Shown: positions 6,929-14,278 of the stretch, in pieces
Numbering within the stretch: the stretch's first letter is position 1
Layout: each line of letters begins with the position of its first letter
Origin: Endozoicomonadaceae bacterium
GTDB lineage: Bacteria > Pseudomonadota > Gammaproteobacteria > Pseudomonadales > Endozoicomonadaceae
Assembly: GCA_023146365.1 (NCBI GenBank)
Contig: JAGLCE010000036.1
Coordinates: 1 to 16,865 of the forward strand
DNA: 16,865 nucleotides
Reading direction: 5' to 3'
Position numbers and translations under genes: made by a program
The notes under the pieces: model-generated
Databases searched by the model: none
Told to the model about the DNA's origin: nothing
Seen by the model: the letters and a program-made list of their open reading frames with translations, nothing else

Positions 6929-8092
6929 TCAGCGAATACTCAGTGCTGACAATGTTCCGCTATTACCATACACATAGATCATGTCGCCCGACACGATCGG
7001 TTTGGCGCGAATGCCCGACGAATCGATCTTCTTACGCCCCAGCAACTGACCATCCACCTGAGAGACGACATGCAAATAGCCCTCATAGTCGCCAATCAGC
7101 ACATAACTGCTCCACGTTGTAGGGGCGCTTAGCTCGCGATGCTTCAGCTCTTTCTGGCTCCAGATTACACTGCCACTACGCTGATCAACTGCTGAAAGAA
7201 TACTCTGATCATCAGACAGGTATAGGTTACCAAACCCTTCCGCCAACCCCTGAAAGCTGGATGTTTCATGCGTCCAACGGATGCGTCCGGTATCAGGATC
7301 AAGCGCTGAAATATTGCCTTGATAGCTGACCATGTAGAGTGAACTACTCACTAACACCGGTGTACCATTCAGATCAACCATACGCTCAATCTCAGAGCTT
7401 CCCTTAGGCGTAGCAACGCGACGGTTCCACACCAAAGAACCATTAGCGACTCGATAGGTTCGCGCTTCACCATTAGCAAAAACGGCGAAGACCATACCAT
7501 CAACCGCTAACGGCGAACTGCTGCCACGCAATGTCAACAGCGGCTGCAATGTCTCCTGTTGCCAAAGCTGCTTACCGGTACTTGCCAAGAGTCCAGCCAC
7601 TTTACCATCAATAGTCTGAACCACTACCACGTCATCATCCACTGCGGGGGCACTCAATACCTCGCTAGTCGTAGGCGTGCGCCAGAGTTCCGTGCCATCG
7701 TTCTGTTTCAAGGCAAGAACATAGCCACCAAGCGTACCGACGATCACCAGACCTTCTGCAGCAGTTACGCCACCACTAATCTGGACATCCAGCTTTTTTT
7801 GCCACAACAGCTTGCCATCATGACTGCCCACGGCCATAACCAGACCCTTGGCATTAGCAATATAGAGAGTGTCGCCATCAACCGCAGGTTCCAGCTTCAA
7901 CCAAGCTTTACCTTGACCATTTCCAACACTGTGACTCCAGACCTCAGTCACTTTCACCTCTTCCTTGATATCAGTCAGTGGATTCGGCTCCGGCATATCT
8001 TCATTCCTGGAAAATAAACCACAGGCGGATAGCCCAAGAGCCATGCCAATCAGTATCAGCGCCTTCATTTTAGCGACAAGATTGCGTTTCAC
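6929..8092 (-). CDS. bamB: Outer membrane protein assembly lipoprotein BamB
   Basis: Periplasmic lipoprotein of the BAM complex, which folds beta-barrel proteins into the outer membrane. It is 387 residues, close to the 392 of E. coli. The N-terminus is a lipoprotein signal with lipobox LSAC (Cys24). The mature part is built of PQQ/WD-like blades with recurring Gly-x-x-Leu-W patterns (GKLLWQKKLD, DGTELWRTPT, GKQLWQQETL, GRIRWTHETS, GSVIWSQKEL), as expected for its eight-bladed propeller. The start is GTG at 8092, overlapping the yfgM stop by four bases (GTGA), which implies translational coupling. An internal ATG at 8068 would also leave a good signal peptide and cannot be excluded. The order hisS-yfgM-bamB-der is the conserved one. 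Confidence 0.96.
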   Translation of the reverse strand: MKRNLVAKMKALILIGMALGLSACGLFSRNEDMPEPNPLTDIKEEVKVTEVWSHSVGNGQGKAWLKLEPAVDGDTLYIANAKGLVMAVGSHDGKLLWQKKLDVQISGGVTAAEGLVIVGTLGGYVLALKQNDGTELWRTPTTSEVLSAPAVDDDVVVVQTIDGKVAGLLASTGKQLWQQETLQPLLTLRGSSSPLAVDGMVFAVFANGEARTYRVANGSLVWNRRVATPKGSSEIERMVDLNGTPVLVSSSLYMVSYQGNISALDPDTGRIRWTHETSSFQGLAEGFGNLYLSDDQSILSAVDQRSGSVIWSQKELKHRELSAPTTWSSYVLIGDYEGYLHVVSQVDGQLLGRKKIDSSGIRAKPIVSGDMIYVYGNSGTLSALSIR

Positions 8093-8796
8093 TGGATCAC
8101 TTCCTTTCGCTCAGCGAGGTCATCCAACCTCATTTTAATCAACGACCGCTGACTATCGATAGCATCCGCTACATCGACCGCCTTTTGGTAAGCCTCTCTC
8201 GCATCATCACGTCGACCTAGAGCCAACAATACATCGCCTCGGACTTCACCATAGCTTCCCTGGAAAGCACCTACCTGGCTAATTTGATTCAGCAACTCAA
8301 GCGCCTCAATCTGATTGACCTTTCCCTCCTGCGCAAGAAGCACTTGCGCCAGACGCAAACGAGCCACTATTTCAATTTCACGTTCTGGCTTTTGTAGCAA
8401 CAACCACTTCAACTCATTAGCCGCAGTAGTAAGATCGCCCTCGACAACGGCACTACGTGCTTTAAATAGCGCCGTGAACTGAGTATAAATAGAGCCTGCA
8501 GCGTTTTCTTGCAAGGCAGCACTCAGATGATTCAATGTGGCTTTCTGCTCATCAGTTAAGACGTGCCCATCGCCGATTAACACAATATCCAGCACCTCGT
8601 TATACAGGGAAGACGCCGCCTGCTCTTGCTCTTGTTTATGCTTATGCCAAGCCTTATAGCCGTATACAGAACCCAAGGTCAGGATCAGCCCCAGCACAAT
8701 GGCAAAACCATAGCTATTCCAGAACGTTTTGATCGCCCTCAGCTCACCTTCTTCGGTCCTTACACTCTCCACACGCGACTCCTGATATCCAGACAC
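8089..8796 (-). CDS. yfgM: YfgM family, ancillary SecYEG translocon subunit
   Basis: Single-pass inner-membrane protein with a periplasmic TPR-like domain. In E. coli YfgM associates with SecYEG and the chaperone PpiD and helps secretory proteins through the periplasm. It has 235 residues. Following an acidic and basic N-terminus there is one hydrophobic segment at about 30-46 (YGFAIVLGLILTLGSVYGY), then a charged helix (HKHKQEQEQ) and helical TPR-like repeats with EIVARLRLAQVLLAQEGK and RGDVLLALGRRDDAREAY. The start is GTG directly after the hisS TAG with no gap, and the 3' end overlaps bamB. The assignment rests on topology, TPR sequence and conserved position between hisS and bamB. Confidence 0.92.
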   Translation of the reverse strand: MSGYQESRVESVRTEEGELRAIKTFWNSYGFAIVLGLILTLGSVYGYKAWHKHKQEQEQAASSLYNEVLDIVLIGDGHVLTDEQKATLNHLSAALQENAAGSIYTQFTALFKARSAVVEGDLTTAANELKWLLLQKPEREIEIVARLRLAQVLLAQEGKVNQIEALELLNQISQVGAFQGSYGEVRGDVLLALGRRDDAREAYQKAVDVADAIDSQRSLIKMRLDDLAERKEVIQ

Positions 8797-10068
8797 CTAC
8801 ACAGTTGCCAGCAGAGTGATTGCCCCTTCAAGAGACAGGGCTTGCTGTGCCTTTTCCTCTCGAAGGTATTTCACTGTAACCAGGCCTTTTTCTACTTCAT
8901 CTTCACCAATAATAAACGCCAATGCAGCCCCAGATTTATCCGCCCGCTTCATCTGACGTTTAAGAGTGCCACCACCACAACTCATCAACACACAAGGCTT
9001 CGCCGAACTAGCACGTAATTGCTCAGCAATGGTCATGGCGTATGGCTGCACATTACCCACGGGAATAATAATGGCATCAATCGGTGTATTGACGGTATCA
9101 GGCACTAGGTTCAACGTCTCCAGCAATAGAACCAGACGCTCAATTCCCATGGCAAAACCACACGCTGGCACAGCCTTGCTACCTAGCTGCTCAACCAAAC
9201 CATCGTAGCGCCCACCACCACAGACGGTTCCCTGAGAGCCCAGCGAGTCCGTCACCCATTCGAACACCGTCTTGTTGTAGTAATCGAGGCCACGAACCAG
9301 CTTCTGATTCACGACATACTCCACTCTGGCATGATCCAAAATGGCTCGCAACTGCTCAAACTGAATTCGAGACTCCTCATCCAGATAATCGTGAAGAAGG
9401 GGCGCATCTTCCAAAATATGCTGTGTCGCTTCATTTTTGGAGTCCAGCACACGAAGGGGATTGGTTGTCATGCGACGCTTGCTGTCTTCATCCAACCCCT
9501 CTTCATGAGCTTTCAGGTAATCAGTCAATCCATTCCGATAGTTTGCTCGCGCCTCAACGCTGCCCAACGTATTCACCTCTAGGGTAACTTGGTCCGTCAG
9601 CCCCAGATTACGCCAGAATGCGGCGGTCATGAGAATTAATTCAGCATCAATGTCCGGCCCCACCATACCATACGTTTCCACGCTAAGCTGGTGGAACTGG
9701 CGATAGCGTCCTTTCTGAGGTTTCTCATAGCGGAACATCGGACCCATAGTCCAAAGTCGCTGAATCTGATTAAAAAACAGACCGTGCTGGATCCCTGCAC
9801 GCACACACCCCGCCGTCGCCTCAGGCCTGAGAGTCAAACTTTCGTTATTGCGGTCAGAAAAGGTATACATCTCCTTTTCCACCACATCAGTATGCTCCCC
9901 AATACCACGAGCAAACAGGCTGGTGAATTCCACAATAGGAACACGTAGTTCCTGATAACCATAACATTCGAGCAAACAACGAACAGTATCCTCCAAGTAA
10001 CGCCATACAGGCGTCTGATCCGGAAGAATATCATTCATGCCGCGAATGGCCTGTAGCTGTTTAGCCAA
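8797..10068 (-). CDS. hisS: Histidine--tRNA ligase
   Basis: Class II aminoacyl-tRNA synthetase that charges tRNA-His. It has 423 residues, against 424 in E. coli. Motif 1 region starts with IRGMNDILPD. Motif 2 is MGPMFRYEKPQKGRYRQFHQ (108-127). The histidine-specific motif is LVRGLDYYNKTVFEW (257-271), and motif 3 includes GFAMGIERL (304-312). A C-terminal anticodon-binding domain follows, with VGNVQPYAMTIAEQLR. The start codon is TTG at 10068 (TTG GCT AAA CAG), with AGGGA about eight bases upstream; the alignment to other HisRS N-termini supports it. The gene normally preceding it, ispG, is absent, leaving a 59-base gap to rodZ. Confidence 0.97.
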   Translation of the reverse strand: MAKQLQAIRGMNDILPDQTPVWRYLEDTVRCLLECYGYQELRVPIVEFTSLFARGIGEHTDVVEKEMYTFSDRNNESLTLRPEATAGCVRAGIQHGLFFNQIQRLWTMGPMFRYEKPQKGRYRQFHQLSVETYGMVGPDIDAELILMTAAFWRNLGLTDQVTLEVNTLGSVEARANYRNGLTDYLKAHEEGLDEDSKRRMTTNPLRVLDSKNEATQHILEDAPLLHDYLDEESRIQFEQLRAILDHARVEYVVNQKLVRGLDYYNKTVFEWVTDSLGSQGTVCGGGRYDGLVEQLGSKAVPACGFAMGIERLVLLLETLNLVPDTVNTPIDAIIIPVGNVQPYAMTIAEQLRASSAKPCVLMSCGGGTLKRQMKRADKSGAALAFIIGEDEVEKGLVTVKYLREEKAQQALSLEGAITLLATV

Positions 10069-10127
10069 CTTGACTGTCCCTCTACGACTGCTTCATCACA
10101 CAACAAAAAAATTAACTACTCGGCTTA

Positions 10128-10937
10128 TCAGCCCAGTTTCAGCTGACCGACCTTATTCCCCGAAGTGGGCATGTTAAAGGTAATCGGTTTATCGTTGTAA
10201 TAGACCGTCTGTATGGCTGACATGTCAGCAAATATAATATTCAACGGCCCCTTGGCTGACAGATGCAGCCCCGTACCCCCCGACTTAAAATCGGAAAATA
10301 GTACCTCATTATTAGCGTTCTGGACCCGAACCCAGCAATCTGTACGAAATTCAATCACCAGCCGATCATCGTCGACCGCTGAAGAGATAGCACCAACCGT
10401 CTGATCACTCTCTTTCAATGAGCCAGAACTGACAACATCAATGATATCTACCGCCTGAATCGCCTCCTCTGCCTCTAGCGCAAGCGTCGCTATCCCAGCA
10501 TCTCGCCACAGATATATACCACCACCTATAATGAATAGCAGCACAAACGCAAACCCAGCAGACATGGTCATGCGCTGCTTTTTTCGACGGAGAGAAACCA
10601 CATCAGGGGAAGACAAGTTACTATCAGTTTCGTCATGAGGCGCCTTCTCAGCATTAAATAGCTCAATCACCTTACTTTCGTCCAAGCCCAACAGCTTTGC
10701 ATAGGATTTCAAATACCCTCTTGCAAACGTTATACCGGGCAATGACTCATAACGACCCGCTTCTAGCTCTCTGACATAAGTGGCCGAAATTTTCAGACGC
10801 TCAGCCACTTCACGAACCCCCATACCTTTCGCTTCACGCGCACGTACCAGTCGTTCTCCCAAGTTTTCCAAGCTGTTATCTGTTTCGACTGCATGCGAAT
10901 CAGAATGTTCCTGATCATTGTTTTCGCTATTAGTCAT
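10128..10937 (-). CDS. rodZ: Cytoskeleton protein RodZ
   Basis: Bitopic inner-membrane protein that links MreB filaments to the elongation machinery and helps set rod shape. It has 269 residues, shorter than the 337 of E. coli. A helix-turn-helix of the RodZ type lies at about 26-90 (RAREAKGMGVREVAERLKIS, RELEAGRYESLPG, FARGYLKSYAKLLG). Next come a basic stretch (RRKKQR) and one membrane segment at about 124-144 (AGFAFVLLFIIGGGIYLW). The periplasmic end, about 190-265, is the beta-rich DUF4115-type domain (RTDCWVRVQNANNEVLFSD ... GPLNIIFADM). The linker between membrane and end domain is short. ATG start, overlapping the pilW stop by four bases (ATGA). Confidence 0.95.
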   Translation of the reverse strand: MTNSENNDQEHSDSHAVETDNSLENLGERLVRAREAKGMGVREVAERLKISATYVRELEAGRYESLPGITFARGYLKSYAKLLGLDESKVIELFNAEKAPHDETDSNLSSPDVVSLRRKKQRMTMSAGFAFVLLFIIGGGIYLWRDAGIATLALEAEEAIQAVDIIDVVSSGSLKESDQTVGAISSAVDDDRLVIEFRTDCWVRVQNANNEVLFSDFKSGGTGLHLSAKGPLNIIFADMSAIQTVYYNDKPITFNMPTSGNKVGQLKLG

Positions 10938-11728
10938 GGTAATGTACGCTTATATTGCTCATATTTACGATATTCATCAGACTTGGGGTAAAGCTTTGAC
11001 AGAGTAGATCCATACTTTTCTACCAGATCCATTCGATCAACCGCACGAGCGATCCTTAACCCCAGCCACAGAATATCAGCTGAAAATCGATTATTATCAA
11101 TATCAAATTGTTGAAAATGCTGGAAAGCCTCCGGATAATATCCGTCAGATAAGTAAATTTTGGCAAGCGCCAAATTGGAGCTAGGAAGACGGGGTTCCAG
11201 CCTCAGAGCACGCTGGAATCGCTTTTTGGCTTCTGCTTTATTCCCCTGTTTCATGGCAATAAAACCCAGATTATCAAACGCTCGGCTACGATGAGCGTAG
11301 TAGATATCTTGGGTCACTTCTTCGAATGCTTTATTAGCCTGATCATAGTGCCCCATCGCAAATAATAACGTGCCATAGTTATTAAGAACATCAGAGGCGT
11401 TGCTTTTCAATTCAAGAGATTTTTTGAAATTCTCTTGTGCCAGCTCATACTCTCCCTGCTGCTGATACACTACTCCAAGCATGCCGTAGGCGCGGGAAGA
11501 GCGGCTGTTTTTCTTAAGAATTTTTCCAAGGCGTGAGATCGCTCTCTGAGGATAACCGTTACGGAAAAAACCGGTGGCAATCTCAATATTCTTACGTTCG
11601 TACTTGTCGAGATCATCCGATAACGTAGCTGAATCGGTACTCACACAGCTCATTAATGGCAGGAGCAGAGCGAGATAGATACATAACTGGAAAATTTTCT
11701 TGTTCAGATGATTTTTTCGGTTGCTCAT
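10934..11728 (-). CDS. pilW: Type IV pilus biogenesis/stability lipoprotein PilW (PilF)
   Basis: TPR lipoprotein that places the secretin PilQ in the outer membrane for type IV pilus assembly. From the chosen ATG it has 264 residues. A signal peptide with lipobox LMSC (Cys28) is followed by TPR units, including RAYGMLGVVYQQQGEYELAQ, DVLNNYGTLLFAMGHYDQAN, RAFDNLGFIAMKQGNKAEAK and SSNLALAKIYLSDGYYPEAF. I prefer the ATG at 11728, which has GGGG five bases upstream, over a GTG two codons earlier. Ten bases separate it from rlmN and it overlaps rodZ by four. The location between rlmN and rodZ is the conserved one. No other pilus genes are in the window, so whether pili are made is unknown. Confidence 0.94.
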   Translation of the reverse strand: MSNRKNHLNKKIFQLCIYLALLLPLMSCVSTDSATLSDDLDKYERKNIEIATGFFRNGYPQRAISRLGKILKKNSRSSRAYGMLGVVYQQQGEYELAQENFKKSLELKSNASDVLNNYGTLLFAMGHYDQANKAFEEVTQDIYYAHRSRAFDNLGFIAMKQGNKAEAKKRFQRALRLEPRLPSSNLALAKIYLSDGYYPEAFQHFQQFDIDNNRFSADILWLGLRIARAVDRMDLVEKYGSTLSKLYPKSDEYRKYEQYKRTLP

Positions 11729-11738
11729 GCGCACCCCA

Positions 11739-12890
11739 TCATGAAGCCATGTTTATGACATTAATGAGCTCGGCTTCGCTGCCTTTCTGCTGCTGATCCC
11801 GATACCGAACACTACGACGGGTACGATCCTGAACCTGACCTACCAGCTGTCCACAAGCGGCATCAATATCACCACCTCGTGTTCTACGAACGGTAACATT
11901 GAAGCCTTTTTGCTGCAGCATCACCTGGAAACGTCGTATTGCATTATTGCTAGGACGCTCATAACCAGAACTGAAGAATTGGTTAAAGGGTATCAGGTTA
12001 ATTTTACAGGGTACATCCTTTAATAGGTAGATCATCTGCATCGCATGTTCCGGTTGATCGTTGACCCCTTTAAGTAGAACGTACTCAAACGTCACCACGC
12101 GGCGCTTGTCCGGCAGTACGGACATATAATCATGAACGGCTGCGAGCAATGTTTTCAATGGGTATTTTTTATTGAGCGGCACCAGTTGGTTGCGCAGAGC
12201 ATCATTCGGTGCATGCAAGGAGACGGCTAGCGAAACATCCGTCAAGCCGATCATTCGACGCATTGCAGGCACCACACCCGAGGTACTCAGCGTGACCCTA
12301 CGCTTGGACAAGCCGTAGCCAAAATCATCCATCATCAGATTCATCGCATCAATCACGTTATCAAAATTGAGTAGGGGTTCGCCCATACCCATCATGACCA
12401 CATTAGTGATCGCACGATCACTCTTAGCTGGCACACTATTAAACGATTTTGCTGCCAACCACACTTGACCAATAATTTCGGCAACCGTTAGATCTGAGTT
12501 AAAGCCCTGCTTACCTGTGGAGCAAAAACTGCAATCCAGCACACAGCCTGCCTGCGATGAAACACAGAGAGTCCCTCGTTTACCATCTGGAATGTAAACA
12601 GTTTCCACGCAGCTACCACTCGCCACGCGAACCACCCACTTACAGGTGCCATCGCCAGAAAAATCCGTTGACACCACTTCTGGGCCACGAATGTCCGCAC
12701 AACTCTTGAGACGCTCCCTCAAGACTTTACTGACATTGCTCATCTCGTCAATACTGCTGACTCCGAAATGGTAAATCCACTTCATAATCTGTTGGGTGCG
12801 GAATCTTTTCTCACCAAGGGTGATGAAAAACTCATCCAGTTTTGCTTGGGTTAGACCCAGAAGATTGGTTTTTACACATTCAGCCGTCAT
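11739..12890 (-). CDS. rlmN: Dual-specificity 23S rRNA/tRNA adenine-C2 methyltransferase RlmN
   Basis: Radical SAM enzyme that methylates C2 of A2503 in 23S rRNA and of A37 in some tRNAs. The cluster-binding CxxxCxxC motif is CVLDCSFC (Cys116, 120, 123 counted from the chosen start). The upstream catalytic Cys is in GTLCVSSQAGC, and the methyl-carrying Cys near the C-terminus is in GGDIDAACGQLVGQ. MGMGEPLLNFDNV and VTLSTSGVVP are further family blocks. I chose ATG at 12890 (383 residues; E. coli has 384) because homologues begin just before the NLLGLTQ block and GGAG lies 11 bases upstream. The frame is open to an ATG at 12920 and a TTG at 12923. Lies 36 bases after ndk. Confidence 0.96.
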   Translation of the reverse strand: MTAECVKTNLLGLTQAKLDEFFITLGEKRFRTQQIMKWIYHFGVSSIDEMSNVSKVLRERLKSCADIRGPEVVSTDFSGDGTCKWVVRVASGSCVETVYIPDGKRGTLCVSSQAGCVLDCSFCSTGKQGFNSDLTVAEIIGQVWLAAKSFNSVPAKSDRAITNVVMMGMGEPLLNFDNVIDAMNLMMDDFGYGLSKRRVTLSTSGVVPAMRRMIGLTDVSLAVSLHAPNDALRNQLVPLNKKYPLKTLLAAVHDYMSVLPDKRRVVTFEYVLLKGVNDQPEHAMQMIYLLKDVPCKINLIPFNQFFSSGYERPSNNAIRRFQVMLQQKGFNVTVRRTRGGDIDAACGQLVGQVQDRTRRSVRYRDQQQKGSEAELINVINMAS

Positions 12891-12926
12891 TTCAACTGGC
12901 GCTCCGAGGACAGCCACCATCAAGGC

Positions 12927-13358
12927 TCAACGGGTACGCAGACAGATCTCGTCATCCGAGAAAAAATAGCTCATCTCACGCTCCGCTGACGCAGAAGAAT
13001 CTGATCCATGAACTGCGTTTTCATCAATAGTACTGGCGAAATCCGCACGAATAGTGCCAGCAACCGCTTCTTTCGGATTGGTTGCACCCATCAACTCACG
13101 ATGGGCTAGTACCGCATTTTCGCCTTCCAGAACAGAGACCACTATAGGGCCTGAGGTCATGAACTCCACCAAGTCGCCAAAGAACGGGCGCTCTTTATGC
13201 TCGGCATAAAAGCCTTCCGCCTTAACACGACTAAGACGCAACATTTTAGTGGCAACAATATTAAGTTCAGCCTTCTCAAAACGGCTGTATATTTCACCTA
13301 CGACGTTTTTGGCCACTGCGTCCGGTTTGATGATGGACAGCGTTCGCTCAATAGCCAT
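12927..13358 (-). CDS. ndk: Nucleoside diphosphate kinase
   Basis: Transfers the terminal phosphate of ATP to nucleoside diphosphates through a phospho-histidine, keeping NTP and dNTP pools balanced. From the ATG at 13358 it has 143 residues, the usual bacterial length, beginning MAIERTLSIIKPDAVAKN. A strong ribosome binding site (GGGAG, 9 bases upstream) supports this start over a longer open frame reaching 13400. The active-site His117 lies in ENAVHGSDSS, and the nucleotide-binding residues around KPDAV, ERPFF and GATNPKEA are present. It is the first gene of the housekeeping block. The isc/fdx genes that precede ndk in several gammaproteobacteria are not seen upstream. Confidence 0.98.
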   Translation of the reverse strand: MAIERTLSIIKPDAVAKNVVGEIYSRFEKAELNIVATKMLRLSRVKAEGFYAEHKERPFFGDLVEFMTSGPIVVSVLEGENAVLAHRELMGATNPKEAVAGTIRADFASTIDENAVHGSDSSASAEREMSYFFSDDEICLRTR

Positions 13359-13400
13359 GATTTTGTTCTCCCGATTAACTGCTCGCAGACATAAAACCAA

Positions 13401-13759
13401 ATCATTATCCGACGTATAAGTGCTATTTTATTAAGCTAATGGCACAAACATCTTTATAGATCAACCAATTGGCCACACGACTCTAACAGAATCATTCGAT
13501 ATTTGCGAACAAGGATTTTTTTCTCAGGAGATCGAAAGCCTCAGCTACCCAGTGATCCCCAAAGGGAGAACACCCCAAGCACCCTGATTGATATCCCTCA
13601 TATGGGTGATTGTTACGTCACTGCTGACCGATTGTGCCTATCTTTCAGTGCACTGCATTTTCAGTACACTGTAAAACCCCATTTCATCTCAAGGAGTTCA
13701 TGCTCTATGGCAGTTCCTTTTATCTGTTTATCTGTCCGCACGCCACTTTTCGAAAACAT
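13401..13759. other. Non-coding stretch upstream of ndk
   Basis: No gene can be supported on either strand; the plus-strand open frames reaching into 13942 have no family resemblance and run antisense to the lipoprotein gene. The visible structure is a pair of related palindromic words: TTTCAGTGCACTG (13643-13655) and TTTCAGTACACTG (13659-13671). The ndk promoter must lie in the 13360-13500 part, but I cannot pick a convincing pair of boxes. Confidence 0.6.
13643..13671. repeat. Two palindromic 13-bp direct repeats, 16 bp apart, operator-like
   Basis: TTTCAGTGCACTG and TTTCAGTACACTG differ at one base, and their starts are 16 bases apart. Each contains a perfect or near-perfect 10-base palindrome (CAGTGCACTG / CAGTACACTG). 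This layout is typical of a binding site for two dimers, but no specific regulator matches. It lies downstream of the lipoprotein gene and about 285 bases upstream of ndk. Confidence 0.5.
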
Positions 13760-13990
13760 CTAAACTTGGGTATCCAACAGACCAGCATTCTGATCGACGT
13801 CCGCCTGCTGATACGTGCCTTCTGTCGTAACCTGACTTACCGACCCTATCAACCCAATATCATCACTGCTCTTGATCACTACCAGAGGATAATGGTTCAA
13901 GAAACGACCAAAGACTTCCGACCAGACCGAACACCCCGATAACAAGCTCAAGACCACCGCAAGCTGGATTGCCGACTGAAAAATACGCAT
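13760..13990 (-). CDS. Small lipoprotein, 76 aa, function unknown
   Basis: The N-terminus MRIFQSAIQLAVVLSLLSGC is a typical lipoprotein signal with lipobox LSGC (Cys20). The mature part of about 57 residues reads CSVWSEVFGRFLNHYPLVVI, then a polar region ending in DQNAGLLDTQV; I recognise no family. ATG at 13990 has GGAG 10 bases upstream, and a promoter with 17-base spacing lies just before it, which supports a real gene. The open frame extends two codons further to a TTG, which is less likely. It is probably membrane anchored on the periplasmic side and forms its own short transcript. Confidence 0.7.
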   Translation of the reverse strand: MRIFQSAIQLAVVLSLLSGCSVWSEVFGRFLNHYPLVVIKSSDDIGLIGSVSQVTTEGTYQQADVDQNAGLLDTQV

Positions 13991-14019
13991 AATCAACGGT
14001 CTCCTGCTCTATCATTACT

Positions 14020-14048
14020 ATTCTAGACAGCACTTTAGTATATCCCAA
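14020..14048 (-). promoter_or_regulatory. Predicted sigma70 promoter of the small lipoprotein gene
   Basis: On the minus strand TTGGGA (14043-14048, 4/6 to -35) and TAGAAT (14020-14025, 5/6 to -10) are 17 bases apart. Transcription would start near 14013, giving a leader of about 22 bases that includes the GGAG ribosome binding site at 14001-14004. Confidence 0.45.
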
Positions 14049-14278
14049 TCCACTTCTACTCTGTTAATGGGTCGTTTTTGTCCTACCTCCAGATGGGTGG
14101 ATATCGGATGTCAAAATCATTGGGTGATTTAGCGAACACCTATAGAAGTCAGCGTTAATATGTCTGCAATGTTTATTGTAAATAGCATAAGAATAGCCAC
14201 ATAAATTATGTTTTCTATTTATGCCGATATCCTTTAATTTTTATTAATTTGAATTTTATTATACTACAACACGACTCA

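Noticed and set aside
10100..10160. Terminator after rodZ using the T7 run
   Set aside because: A T-run exists on the minus strand after the rodZ stop, but no stable stem directly precedes it.
12891..12923. Longer rlmN N-terminus from TTG 12923 or ATG 12920
   Set aside because: No good ribosome binding site, and the extra residues have no counterpart in the family; kept as an alternative in the gene entry.
13503..13942. Two plus-strand open frames of 86 and 102 codons
   Set aside because: No product recognised, no ribosome binding site, and the longer one is antisense to the lipoprotein gene.
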